NCBI GenBank assembly: GCA_934631025.1 | Contig: CAKTXR010000001.1 | Span: 62,001-126,000 of the forward strand | Direction of reading: 5' to 3' | Origin: an uncultured Clostridia bacterium | GTDB taxonomy: Bacteria > Bacillota > Clostridia > Christensenellales > Aristaeellaceae | DNA length: 64,000 nt | Part shown: piece by piece, positions 23,877-32,802 of the stretch | Numbering within the stretch: the first letter of the stretch is position 1 | Layout: each line of letters begins with the position of its first letter | Notes under the pieces: generated by a model | Database searches by the model: none | Seen by the model: the letters and a program-made list of their open reading frames with translations, nothing else | What the model was told of the DNA's origin: nothing | Program-made: the position numbers and the translations under genes

Positions 23877-26204
23877 ATGAATCGATTCAGAGTATGGATG
23901 CTCTGCATTCTCACGGCGGCGCTGCTGGCGTTCGCGGCCGCCGCATCGGCGGAGGAGGCGACGATTGTCGCGTCGGGGACGTGCGGGAATGATAATGGTA
24001 GCCTGAGCGATAACATGACTTGGACGCTGGATTCCGACGGACTGCTGACGATCAGCGGCGAGGGGGAGATGTATTATTATGATATGAATGCTCTATGGGG
24101 ATTTTACAGAAGCCAAATTAAATCCGTCAAGATAGAAGAAGGAGTAACGAGTATTGGAAAATACGCGTTTTACTCCTGTGCGAATTTAACGCAGATTGAA
24201 CTGCCTTCGGGAATAACGGGCATTGAAGAGGGTCTGTTCTATCAGTGCGCAAATTTGAAATCGATCGAGATTCCGTCGGGCGTGACGAGCATTGGCGGTT
24301 CTGCGTTTAAAGGCTGCACGAGTCTGACGCAGATTGATCTGCCGGAGAGTGTGACGAACATTGGCGGTTCTGCGTTTGAAGGCTGCACGAGTCTGACGCA
24401 GATTGATCTGCCGGAGGGCGTGACAAGCATTGGCAATTCTGCGTTTTATGGCTGCACGAGTCTGACGCAGATTGAACTGCCGGAGGGCGTGACGAGCATT
24501 GGCAGTTCTGCGTTTTATGGCTGCACGAGTCTGACGCAGATCGAACTGCCGGAGGGCGTGACAAGCATTGGCAATTCTGCGTTTTCTGGCTGCACGAGTC
24601 TAACGCAGATTGATCTGCCGGAGGGCGTGACGAGCATTGGCGATTGGACGTTTTCTGGCTGCACGAGTCTGACGCAAATTGATCTGCCGGAGGGCGTGAC
24701 GAGCATTGGCGGTCGGGCGTTTGATTCCTGCACGAGTCTGACGCAGATTGAACTGCCGGAGGGCGTGACGAGCATTGGGGAATATGCGTTTGATTTCTGC
24801 ACGAGTCTGACGCAGATTGAACTGCCGGAGAGCGTGACGAGCATTGGCAATAGGGCGTTTGAATACTGCTATAATCTGAAATACGTCATCATTTACGCCA
24901 AGGATGGCTTGACGAATATTAGTGCCACATTTCCCAAGACAGATGTAACGGTCTATTGCTGGGAATACTACTATGCAGAATCGTGGGCGCGGGAGAACGG
25001 CTACACGGTGAAGCTTCTGGATGATATGCTGGACGCGGGCGGCAATATCAACTGGAGCGCAGCGGAAAAGAGCGTTTATCTTGAGACGACACTTAAACTA
25101 CGCTTTGGTGATGTAGAGCAACTGACCTACAGCGTGTTCCCGTTTGAAGCAGTGGGTCAGTGGACCAGCTCCAATCCCGAGATTGTGCGCGTGGACGAAA
25201 ACGGCGTTGTGACCGCGCTGCAAAACGGCGAGGCCGATATTACGCTGACGCTGGGCGATGTATCCGCGACGTGCCATGTGACCGTCTATACCCCCGTGAC
25301 GAGCTTTGAGCTTTCCCGAAGCGAGATGTACGTCGTGGCGAAAAAGACGGGCAGGCTGAGCGTCGTTTCGGCGCAGCCGGAGAACCACAACGACAGCTTT
25401 GCATGGAGCAGCTCGAATGAGACCTATGCCACGGTGGATCAGGAGGGTACGGTTACCGGCAAGGTGATCGGCGATGCGACGATCACCGTGACCACGCAGA
25501 ACGGCGTGACGCGGGAGTGCCTTGTACACGTCTGCTACCCCGTGACGGCGGTGAAGTTCGCCGATGAGACGGTCAATATCCATACGGGCGGCACGAAGCA
25601 GCTGACGGCCAACGTGACGATGCGCACGATGAGCTGCGTCAATCAGCTCGTGACGTTCGTCAGCTCCGACCCCACTGTGGCGACGGTGGACGAGTACGGC
25701 GTTGTGACGGCGGTGGGTGCGGGCACGGCGACGATCACCGCGGCCACGGAGGACGGCGGTATCAGCGCGGCGTGCGAAATCGCGGTGACGGACGAGCACG
25801 AAATCGTGACGGACGCCGAGATTCCCGCGACGCGGAAGCAGACCGGCCTGACGGAGGGCGCGCACTGCGCCGTCTGCGGCGAGGTGCTGAAGGCGCAGCA
25901 GGTCATTGCGGCGCGGACGGATCTGGCCGTGGCGGAGCTGCCGGCGGAGACGAAAACGGTTCTGGCGGAAGCGTTCGCGGGCAGCGATGTGGAATGCGTC
26001 GTGCTCTCCAGCGCCTGCGAGACGATCGGCAGCCGGGCGTTCGCGGACTGCGCGCAGCTGGCGCTGATCGAGATCCCCGAAGGCGTGACCAGCATCGCGG
26101 ACGATGCGTTCGAGGGCAGCGCTTCCGTGGCGCTCGTCGTGAAGGACGGCAGCTATGCGCAGAGCTATGCGGAGCGGCTGGGCCTTAAGTGGCGCGCGGA
26201 ATAA
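23877..26204 (+). CDS. BspA-like leucine-rich repeat protein with bacterial Ig-like (Big2) domains
   Basis: A 775-residue secreted protein. The signal peptide covers residues 1-22. The usual BspA lead-in (GTCGNDNG...MTWTLDSDGLLTISGEGEM) precedes eleven 21-23-residue LRRs of the type TSLTQIDLPEGVTSIGNSAF. Two to three Big2-type Ig-like domains follow (VTSFELSRSEMYVVAKKTG, VTAVKFADETVNIHTGGTK), then a HEIVTDAEIPAT...CAVCGEVL segment, and one more LRR closes the protein. BspA-like proteins bind host or bacterial surfaces. No sorting signal is present. GAGAGGAGCG before the ATG at 23877 decides the start. It follows another LRR-ending protein by 129 bases. A terminator ends the unit. Confidence 0.9.
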   Translation: MNRFRVWMLCILTAALLAFAAAASAEEATIVASGTCGNDNGSLSDNMTWTLDSDGLLTISGEGEMYYYDMNALWGFYRSQIKSVKIEEGVTSIGKYAFYSCANLTQIELPSGITGIEEGLFYQCANLKSIEIPSGVTSIGGSAFKGCTSLTQIDLPESVTNIGGSAFEGCTSLTQIDLPEGVTSIGNSAFYGCTSLTQIELPEGVTSIGSSAFYGCTSLTQIELPEGVTSIGNSAFSGCTSLTQIDLPEGVTSIGDWTFSGCTSLTQIDLPEGVTSIGGRAFDSCTSLTQIELPEGVTSIGEYAFDFCTSLTQIELPESVTSIGNRAFEYCYNLKYVIIYAKDGLTNISATFPKTDVTVYCWEYYYAESWARENGYTVKLLDDMLDAGGNINWSAAEKSVYLETTLKLRFGDVEQLTYSVFPFEAVGQWTSSNPEIVRVDENGVVTALQNGEADITLTLGDVSATCHVTVYTPVTSFELSRSEMYVVAKKTGRLSVVSAQPENHNDSFAWSSSNETYATVDQEGTVTGKVIGDATITVTTQNGVTRECLVHVCYPVTAVKFADETVNIHTGGTKQLTANVTMRTMSCVNQLVTFVSSDPTVATVDEYGVVTAVGAGTATITAATEDGGISAACEIAVTDEHEIVTDAEIPATRKQTGLTEGAHCAVCGEVLKAQQVIAARTDLAVAELPAETKTVLAEAFAGSDVECVVLSSACETIGSRAFADCAQLALIEIPEGVTSIADDAFEGSASVALVVKDGSYAQSYAERLGLKWRAE
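24318..24869 (+). repeat. Eight near-identical 69-bp LRR-coding repeats
   Basis: Eight tandem 69-base units, each beginning ACGAGTCTGACGCAGATT and coding a 23-residue LRR, run in register inside the BspA-like gene. Adjacent units differ at only a few bases, mostly in the variable three to five codons after ATTGGC. Such similarity implies recent duplication or ongoing homogenisation. Confidence 0.92.
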
Positions 26205-26216
26205 TTGAATAATTGG

Positions 26217-26256
26217 GGACGGCGAGGGGCAAACGGAGCCTTTCGCCGTCCTTTTC
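26217..26256 (+). terminator. Intrinsic terminator after the LRR gene
   Basis: GGACGGCGA at 26217-26225 pairs with TCGCCGTCC, with a GC-containing loop, and ends in TTTTCTC. It lies 13 bases past the stop codon. Confidence 0.8.
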
Positions 26257-26364
26257 TCGGCTGAACGCGCGGCGTTTTTGACTGGCCTGAAGTAATGAAT
26301 GTGTTATTTTTGTAATATGCGCAGATTGATACTTGATTTGATATTATTTTAACTTGCACGATTG

Positions 26365-26393
26365 TAGACAACATACCGCGCCGATGCTATAAT
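26365..26393 (+). promoter_or_regulatory. Sigma-A promoter of the pilus operon
   Basis: TAGACA at 26365-26370 and TATAAT at 26388-26393 are 17 bases apart, about 90 bases before the first gene of the pilus operon. It is the only good promoter between the LRR terminator and the pilus genes. Confidence 0.75.
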
Positions 26394-26486
26394 AAAGTAA
26401 TTTAGAAAGTATTTCCGTCGAGATGATCTATATAATGAAGCGCGCGGGTGCAAAACGGGCGCTTTTCCGCGCGGGAGCGATGATAT

Positions 26487-26939
26487 ATGGACAGGGATTT
26501 GAAAAAGCTGAGCCGCGGCGAGCTGGTGGAACTGCTTTGCCGGCTGCGCGAAGCCGCCGACGAATTGAGTGCTGAAAACAGCCGCCTTCAGGCGCGCGCC
26601 GAAGAGGCCGAGGCCCGCTGCGCGCAGTATGAGCGGGCGCAGGCGGAGGACGATGCGCGCCGCTCGGATGACGACGCGCTGCGCGGCGATATGCGGCAGG
26701 TGCTGGACAAGATTGACGACATGAGCAGCGCCGTGATGCACTGCACCGAGGCCGACCGGCGCATCAAGGCGGCGGAAAGTCAGGTGGCCGCGATGCTCGA
26801 ACAGGCGCGCGCCGAGGCAGACGCGATGAGGGCGGCCGCCGAGCGCGACATCGCCCAGCGCCGCGAGGCGTTCAAGCGCCAGTGCGAGGAACTGATTCGC
26901 GGGCAGGAAAAGCTGCGCCGCCTGATGGAATCGGAATAA
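26487..26939 (+). CDS. Coiled-coil protein at the head of the pilus operon
   Basis: A 150-residue protein made almost entirely of charged heptad-like helices (ENSRLQARAEEAEARCAQYE, AMLEQARAEADAMRAAAERD). It has no signal peptide or membrane segment, so it is cytoplasmic. The N-terminus LSRGELVELLCRLREAADEL looks like a short helical binding module. The second half (residues 90-150) resembles the coiled coils of DivIVA- or SMC-like proteins but I do not recognise the family. It lies 12 bases before the signal peptidase gene and shares the pilus promoter, so a scaffolding or localisation role for pilus assembly is conceivable. Confidence 0.8.
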   Translation: MDRDLKKLSRGELVELLCRLREAADELSAENSRLQARAEEAEARCAQYERAQAEDDARRSDDDALRGDMRQVLDKIDDMSSAVMHCTEADRRIKAAESQVAAMLEQARAEADAMRAAAERDIAQRREAFKRQCEELIRGQEKLRRLMESE

Positions 26940-26951
26940 GAGGATCGGATC

Positions 26952-27530
26952 ATGAGCAATTTGGACGCATTCCCCAGCCTGGAAGCGCTGCGCGCGGAAC
27001 AGAAGCGGCTCAATCACAGGCGGCGCTACCGGCGGGCGCTGGGCGGGACGATCGCCGTGCTGGTGGTCGTTTCGGCGCTGGCCGTGCTGGTGTCGACGCT
27101 GTTCATGCCGGTGTTCCGAATCACCGGATCCAGCATGGAGCCGAATCTCAACGACGGCGACATCATCGTGGCGATGAAAACGCAGTCGTTCAAGCGCGGT
27201 CAGGTGTGCGGGTTCTATTATAACAACAAGCTGCTGCTCAAGCGCGTCATCGCGACGGCGGGGATGTGGGTGACGATCGACGACGACGGCTATGTGTATG
27301 TCGACGGCGAAAAGCTCGACGAGCCGTATGTCACCGACCGCAGCCGCGGCATCACCGATCTGGAATATCCCGTGCAGGTTCCGGACGGATGCGTGTTCGT
27401 GCTGGGCGATCACCGCTCGACTTCGATCGACAGCCGAAGCTCCGTCGTGGGCTTTGTCAAGGAGGACGAGACGGTCGGACAGATTGTGCTGCGCATCTGG
27501 CCGCTGAAGGATGCCGGCATGATTGAATAA
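26952..27530 (+). CDS. lepB: Signal peptidase I (pilus-associated)
   Basis: A 192-residue type I signal peptidase. A cytoplasmic basic N-terminus (NHRRRYRRAL) and a single membrane helix (about 31-53) precede box B ITGSSMEPNLNDGD with the nucleophile Ser61. Box D LLLKRVIATAG holds the general base Lys97, and box E GDHRSTSIDSR follows. Pilus loci of Gram-positive bacteria often carry their own signal peptidase (SipA-like) to process pilins. Here it directly precedes the pilin genes, which supports that. The Ser and Lys are both present, so it should be an active enzyme rather than a SipA-type inactive chaperone. Confidence 0.93.
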   Translation: MSNLDAFPSLEALRAEQKRLNHRRRYRRALGGTIAVLVVVSALAVLVSTLFMPVFRITGSSMEPNLNDGDIIVAMKTQSFKRGQVCGFYYNNKLLLKRVIATAGMWVTIDDDGYVYVDGEKLDEPYVTDRSRGITDLEYPVQVPDGCVFVLGDHRSTSIDSRSSVVGFVKEDETVGQIVLRIWPLKDAGMIE

Positions 27531-27566
27531 ATCGCGGAGGAAAGCAGTCTCCTGGAGGGATGACCG

Positions 27567-30500
27567 TTGAAAAACGTTTATCTGAATTTCAAAAAGTATA
27601 TCGAGGAGTGCGTCCGGAGTCGGGCGCGGCGCAGGCGGCTCTATGCCCTTTTGACGGCGCTTTCGCTGATCGCGGCGGGCGGCGTGGCCTATGGGCTGAT
27701 TCGTCCGGCGATCACGGCGACCGCACAGCCGGAATGCGGCCTTGAGGAGCACATTCACGGCGAGGGCTGCTATGAAAGGCATCTGGTCTGCGCGCTGCCC
27801 GAGGACGACAATCATCATCACGACGAGAACTGCTATGCCGCCGTGCTGGTCTGCGGCCTGACGGAGCATATGCATACTGACGCGTGCTATCCCGAGACGC
27901 TCAGCGAGGACACGCTGCCCCCGCAGGAGAACACGCCGACCGTCGAGCCGGACGATACCATAGCGTCCGCGTCGACGACTGAGCCGACAACCGAAGCGAC
28001 TGTTGAACCGATCACTGAAGTGACTGTCGAGCCGACAACCGAAGCGACTGTTGAGCCAACCGCTGAAGTAACCGTCGAGCCGACAGTTGAAGTAACTGTT
28101 GAGCCAACCGCTGAAGTAACCGTTGAGCCGACCGCTGAAGTAACCGTTGAGCCGACCGCTGAAGCGACTGCCGAACCGACGGCTGAAGTAACCGTTGAAC
28201 CGACCGCTGAAGCGACCGCCGAGTCGCAGGATGATGAAACGGCGCTGCTCGGCGCGCTGACGGGCACGGAACGCATGCTTATCGGCGAAGAGGGCGCATG
28301 GCATATCGATATTGATCGCGCCGATGCGGCGAGCTATGCCGTCTGTATGCCGGACGGTACGATCGTCGCCGAGGGGGCGCTGCCGGTCGACGGCGCGATT
28401 GATTTTTCGCAGCGCATTGACGAATCCGGCCTGTACACCGTGCGCGTGACGGTTGTGCGCGGCGAGGAAAGCGCCGATGCGGAGATGACGCTGGCCGTGA
28501 GCGCGGGCGAAATGCAGGCCCATGCCGCCGCGCTGGAGCGTTCCTGCTTTGGCGGAGATGAAGCGGCGTTTGCGCTGAGCGCGCAGGGCGGCGTTGCGCC
28601 GGTAAAGCGCCATGTGACCGTCGTTCAGAATGGAATTATAATTTATGAAGCCGACGATCCGGCGGACGAGATCCGCGTTTCCGTGCTGACGCTGGAGGAC
28701 GTTTCCGACATCGAGCTGCATATTACGCTGACCGATGCGTGCGGCGAGACGGCCGAGGCGGCGGCGAGCCTGCCCTGCGCCGTCATGAAAACGGAAACGC
28801 GCGCGCAGTGGGAAGCGTCCATGGCGCAGGTCGAGCTGACCGGCGTGTGGCCGGACGATCTAATGAATATCGCGCGCTCTCAACTGGGCTATGAGGAGAG
28901 CAGGCTCAACTTTATCATCGACGATGAGGGCAATCGGCAGGGCTATACGCGCTATGGCGCGTGGTATCGCGCGTCGTACAGCGAGTGGTGCGCCATGTAC
29001 GTTTCCTTCTGCCTGAACTATGCCGAGATTCCCGAGACGCTCGTCCCGCGCGAAGCCAACTGCGAAAAATGGATCCGCGCGCTGTCTCAGGACGGGCTGT
29101 ATGTATCCGCCGAGCATTACGCGCCCCAGCCGGGCGATCTGATCTTCTTCGACTGGGAGCAGGACGGAAAGGTCGATCATGTCGGCCTTGTGGAAGCCGC
29201 CGACGAAAAGACGATCACGACCATCGAGGGCAATTCCCGCGGCGGCGTGCGCCGCAACGAATACCGCGCGGACAACGCTGTGATCGCGGGCTACGGTCTG
29301 CTGAACGCGGCCTATGAGGCCTACCTTGCCGCGCAGCCGAGCGTTTCACCTGATGCGAGCGTTACGCCCGAACCGGCGGATGGCGTTCTCGAGCCGAGCG
29401 CTTCGCCTGAGGTCAGCGTCTCTCCCGACGCGAGCGTTACGCCCGAGCCGACGGACGATGTTCTCGAGCCGAGCGTGACTCCCGAGGACGGGCAGAGTCT
29501 GGATGCGCTGATCGACGCGCTGCAAGCGCCTGCTGACGATGCGGACGAGGAGACGCGCGCCGCCTATGCCGCGCAGTACGACGCGGCGGTGAGCGCCGTG
29601 TTCAATGCGCACGACGCGCTCGAGCTGGACGACGACGTGTTCGAGCCGCTGCTGGTTCGCCTGATCGAAAGGCAGATGGGCGGCGCGACGGCGCGCTATT
29701 CGGCACAGTATGAGACGATCCATGCGCTGAAGCGGCCCGCTGACGGCGCGTCTGCGGACGAAATCATCGAGTATGATCATCTGATTGCGGCGCTGCGCGA
29801 ACAGCTGGCCGCTGCCTATGACGCTTCTGAAATCACGCGGCCCGAATATGCGCTGCTCCAACTCATGATGGCGCGCATACCGGCCAGCCCGATCGACTGC
29901 GTTTATACGGCGCTGGACGGCGCGGTGCGGCTTGTCCACACGGAGAGCGCGGGCTTTGGCGGCGCAGCGCTGACCGTTGCGCCCTGCGAGGGCGATACAT
30001 ATGCGCTTTATATGGAAGAAATCGCGCAGAAGCTGGCGCTTCAGGGGCGCTCTGTCGACGGCGCGATGCTCATGGACATCGACTTTGCGGCGGAATCGCC
30101 TGAAGCCGACGTGTCGATTCGCCTGAACGACGCGCTGGCCGCGAGCGAAAATGTGCTCGTCGCGCATCGCGGCGCGGACGGTTGGGAATGGCTGGATGTG
30201 GAGCGCCTGACCGATGAGGACGGACAGAACTATGTCGTGTTCAGGACGGGCGACTTTTCACCGTTCGCCGTGCTGGCTGTCTCGGAGGGACACGTCGGCG
30301 CGGATCTGGCCGCCTATACGGCTGAGCGCGGCGGCAGTGCGTCTCTGGCGCTGACCGACGCGGAGGGCGCGCCGCTCGAAGCGGATGAAAACGGCGTGTA
30401 CACCGTCAATCAGAACGCCGAATACACGCTGAATATGGCCTTTGACGCGGCTGGCTATGAAGCGGGCGCGTACGCCTATGCGCTGGGCGAAAACGCCGTG

Positions 30501-32732
30501 CCTGCGGGCGAGGGCGGCGTGCTGAATGGCGAGACTGTTGTCGGCGCGTGGCGCGCGGACGCGGAGAACGGCTGTGTGCGCGTCGTGCTGGACGCGGGCG
30601 CGCCGTCGATGCGCCTGAGCGTTCCCGTGTCGTTCGTCGCGTCGGAGGACGTGTTCGAGCTGGGCGAAATGCTCGTGCGCTGCGTCGACATTCCGACCGA
30701 GCCGGTGGCTGAGGTGGCCGTGGGCGACAACTGGAAGATTCTGCGCGACAGCGGCTATTTTGAATACTGGAGCAACAGGATCGCCGAGACGAAGAGCCGG
30801 AGCACGGCTGTACAGAGCGGCGCGGCGCGCGTGGCGGCGCAGAGCAATCAGCCGTCCGATCAGCAGGTTGTCGAGCGCGGCGGCTCGAACGAAAATACCG
30901 ACGACGGCGTGAAGGTCAGCAAGACCATCGCGGGCACTGAGCTTGAGAACGTCTTTGACATCACGCTGACGGTGGATACGCCGACGGAAATATCGCGGTT
31001 CTACACCGAGCCGGATATGGCCGTGGTGATCGTCATGGATATTTCCAATACCATGAACAGCAAGTTTGGCGACAGTACGCGTTATAAAGCGGCCATGGAG
31101 GCGGCGGAGGATTTTCTTGATAAGTTCGCCGCGAGCAGCGACGGCATCAGCAAAATTGGCTATGTAGCCTTTAATACAAATGCCCATCAAATTTTTGGCT
31201 TGCAGACGTGTAAGAATAAGTCTGAAGCGGCCAGCTTGAAGAACACGATGCGTATTAGAACTGGCAATATTATCAATGCGGCGGGATATGTGGATTCTCA
31301 CGACCGATTCACCAATATTGAAGCTGGGCTGAAAAAGGCGAGAGATATGCTGAACGGCGTGAGCAATAAAAACAAGTATATCATCTTCCTGAGCGATGGC
31401 TTTCCGACCACGTACATCAGCAGTGGATACAATGGTTATGATCCGTATGATACTTCAGGAGCGCGCTTTAGGGATCGCGTGTTGAATAAGCCGTGTTCTT
31501 ATGGAACCAGCTATTCCGATGAAGCCGCAATCCGCGCGCGGAAGATGGCCGCGAGTATCAAAAACAGCGGTGTGAAGATATTCTCAATCGGCGTAGATGT
31601 AGGCGGACAGACCATCCAGCAGTATGTTAAGCAGAGCGAGGAAGCGAGCGGCTTCTCAGTTGTCGATCGCAGCGGCACAAACTATGAGATTGGCGACGCT
31701 TCAAGTAAGGAATCGTATAAGAACTGGCTCCGCAACAGCATCGGCTCGGGCTACTACTACGACAGCACGAATACCGAGGGCCTGATGTCCGCCTACAATC
31801 AGATCTTTCAGGAGATCGAGAACATCCATAAGCAAGAGTCTCAGGCCATTTGGGTGGCGCAGGATCCCATGCCCATCAGCGAGGGAGTCGGCCATGTCGA
31901 GTTCATCGGCCTGTACGATAAGTCTGGAACGCTGTACGGCCATACGCTGGCAGGTGAAAATAAACTGTATGCGGAAAACACAGCCAGCTATGACGCAGGC
32001 AAGGCGACGATTTCGTGGGATTTGAAGCAGTCCGGCTATTCCACGACGGTGGAGGGCAGTCGCACGATCTATCATTACGCGATTATCTATCGCGTGCGAT
32101 TGTGCAATGAGGAAGGCGGCTTTGAGGAAAACAAAAAGTACGATACCAACGGCGAAACCAGCCTGACCTACCGGACGATTGTCAATAATAACGGCAACGA
32201 AACGATGTCCGATCCCAAGACCATCACCTACCCCATCCCGTCCGTCAAGGGCTATCTCGCGGAGCTGTCGTTCACCAAGGAGGACGACGACGGCAATCCG
32301 ATCGAGGGCATTGCGTTCAGGCTTTCGCACGATACGGAGAACTGCTCGATCTGCCGCGGCGATGGAAAAGCCGTGACGATCAACCCTTACACGGCGACTT
32401 CCGGCAAGGACGGCCGAGTGATGTTTACAAACATCCCGTCCGGCCACAAATATGTGCTGAGCGAGGTCGAAACGCCCAGTTACTACTTCAAGGACACGGA
32501 TACATACGCCGTGACCGTGGCCTATGACGAACTGACCGTGACCGTCACGCATGAGGACGGTGCGGCGGGAACGTGGAATGGCACGGTCGTCAATCGCCGC
32601 AGACCCAGCATGCCCGAGACCGGCGGGGCCGGTACGCTCCCCTATACAATCGGCGGAATCGCCCTGATGGCGATCGGCCTTTTGTACGGATGCACGCTCA
32701 GACGCAGACGCGAAAGGAGGGAAAACCGCTGA
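27567..32732 (+). CDS. Giant sortase-anchored adhesin with Cys/His repeats, CHAP and VWA domains
   Basis: A 1721-residue surface protein, probably the pilus tip. A long signal or anchor segment (residues 20-52) is followed by three Cys/His units (56-108) such as CGLEEHIHGEGCY. Glu-Pro-Thr/Val repeats (about 130-222) and Ig-like stretches lead to a CHAP amidase domain (about 430-590) with Cys475 in SEWCAMYVSF and His538 in DHVGLVE. A VWA domain starts near 1150 with the MIDAS motif DISNT at Asp1158. A SpaA-like domain (about 1562-1680) precedes the sorting signal MPETG (1682-1686), a membrane helix and a basic tail. The start is TTG at 27567 with GGAGGG eight bases upstream. CHAP suggests peptidoglycan cleavage; VWA suggests adhesion. 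Confidence 0.92.
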   Translation: MKNVYLNFKKYIEECVRSRARRRRLYALLTALSLIAAGGVAYGLIRPAITATAQPECGLEEHIHGEGCYERHLVCALPEDDNHHHDENCYAAVLVCGLTEHMHTDACYPETLSEDTLPPQENTPTVEPDDTIASASTTEPTTEATVEPITEVTVEPTTEATVEPTAEVTVEPTVEVTVEPTAEVTVEPTAEVTVEPTAEATAEPTAEVTVEPTAEATAESQDDETALLGALTGTERMLIGEEGAWHIDIDRADAASYAVCMPDGTIVAEGALPVDGAIDFSQRIDESGLYTVRVTVVRGEESADAEMTLAVSAGEMQAHAAALERSCFGGDEAAFALSAQGGVAPVKRHVTVVQNGIIIYEADDPADEIRVSVLTLEDVSDIELHITLTDACGETAEAAASLPCAVMKTETRAQWEASMAQVELTGVWPDDLMNIARSQLGYEESRLNFIIDDEGNRQGYTRYGAWYRASYSEWCAMYVSFCLNYAEIPETLVPREANCEKWIRALSQDGLYVSAEHYAPQPGDLIFFDWEQDGKVDHVGLVEAADEKTITTIEGNSRGGVRRNEYRADNAVIAGYGLLNAAYEAYLAAQPSVSPDASVTPEPADGVLEPSASPEVSVSPDASVTPEPTDDVLEPSVTPEDGQSLDALIDALQAPADDADEETRAAYAAQYDAAVSAVFNAHDALELDDDVFEPLLVRLIERQMGGATARYSAQYETIHALKRPADGASADEIIEYDHLIAALREQLAAAYDASEITRPEYALLQLMMARIPASPIDCVYTALDGAVRLVHTESAGFGGAALTVAPCEGDTYALYMEEIAQKLALQGRSVDGAMLMDIDFAAESPEADVSIRLNDALAASENVLVAHRGADGWEWLDVERLTDEDGQNYVVFRTGDFSPFAVLAVSEGHVGADLAAYTAERGGSASLALTDAEGAPLEADENGVYTVNQNAEYTLNMAFDAAGYEAGAYAYALGENAVPAGEGGVLNGETVVGAWRADAENGCVRVVLDAGAPSMRLSVPVSFVASEDVFELGEMLVRCVDIPTEPVAEVAVGDNWKILRDSGYFEYWSNRIAETKSRSTAVQSGAARVAAQSNQPSDQQVVERGGSNENTDDGVKVSKTIAGTELENVFDITLTVDTPTEISRFYTEPDMAVVIVMDISNTMNSKFGDSTRYKAAMEAAEDFLDKFAASSDGISKIGYVAFNTNAHQIFGLQTCKNKSEAASLKNTMRIRTGNIINAAGYVDSHDRFTNIEAGLKKARDMLNGVSNKNKYIIFLSDGFPTTYISSGYNGYDPYDTSGARFRDRVLNKPCSYGTSYSDEAAIRARKMAASIKNSGVKIFSIGVDVGGQTIQQYVKQSEEASGFSVVDRSGTNYEIGDASSKESYKNWLRNSIGSGYYYDSTNTEGLMSAYNQIFQEIENIHKQESQAIWVAQDPMPISEGVGHVEFIGLYDKSGTLYGHTLAGENKLYAENTASYDAGKATISWDLKQSGYSTTVEGSRTIYHYAIIYRVRLCNEEGGFEENKKYDTNGETSLTYRTIVNNNGNETMSDPKTITYPIPSVKGYLAELSFTKEDDDGNPIEGIAFRLSHDTENCSICRGDGKAVTINPYTATSGKDGRVMFTNIPSGHKYVLSEVETPSYYFKDTDTYAVTVAYDELTVTVTHEDGAAGTWNGTVVNRRRPSMPETGGAGTLPYTIGGIALMAIGLLYGCTLRRRRERRENR
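27977..28224 (+). repeat. 24-bp tandem repeats coding EPTAEVTV-type units
   Basis: About ten imperfect 24-base units coding an eight-residue Glu-Pro-Thr-Ala-Glu-Val-Thr-Val motif form a spacer between the Cys/His units and the Ig-like part of the giant adhesin. The composition resembles the EPTA stalk at 21382, so the two genes share a type of extended linker. Confidence 0.85.
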
Positions 32733-32802
32733 TTTTTCCTGCACGCCCTGCGCCCCGACGTCCGATAGATTTCAAGGATAATATTTTTAGGAGGTAAAGA
32801 CG

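Noticed and set aside
24318..24869. Possible CRISPR-like array of 69-bp repeats
   Set aside because: There are no unique spacers between units. The repeats keep a reading frame and code leucine-rich repeats.
26349..28721. 790-codon minus-strand open frame
   Set aside because: It runs antisense to the coiled-coil, signal peptidase and adhesin genes, crossing their boundaries and the pilus promoter. Its composition is low-complexity and no family is visible.
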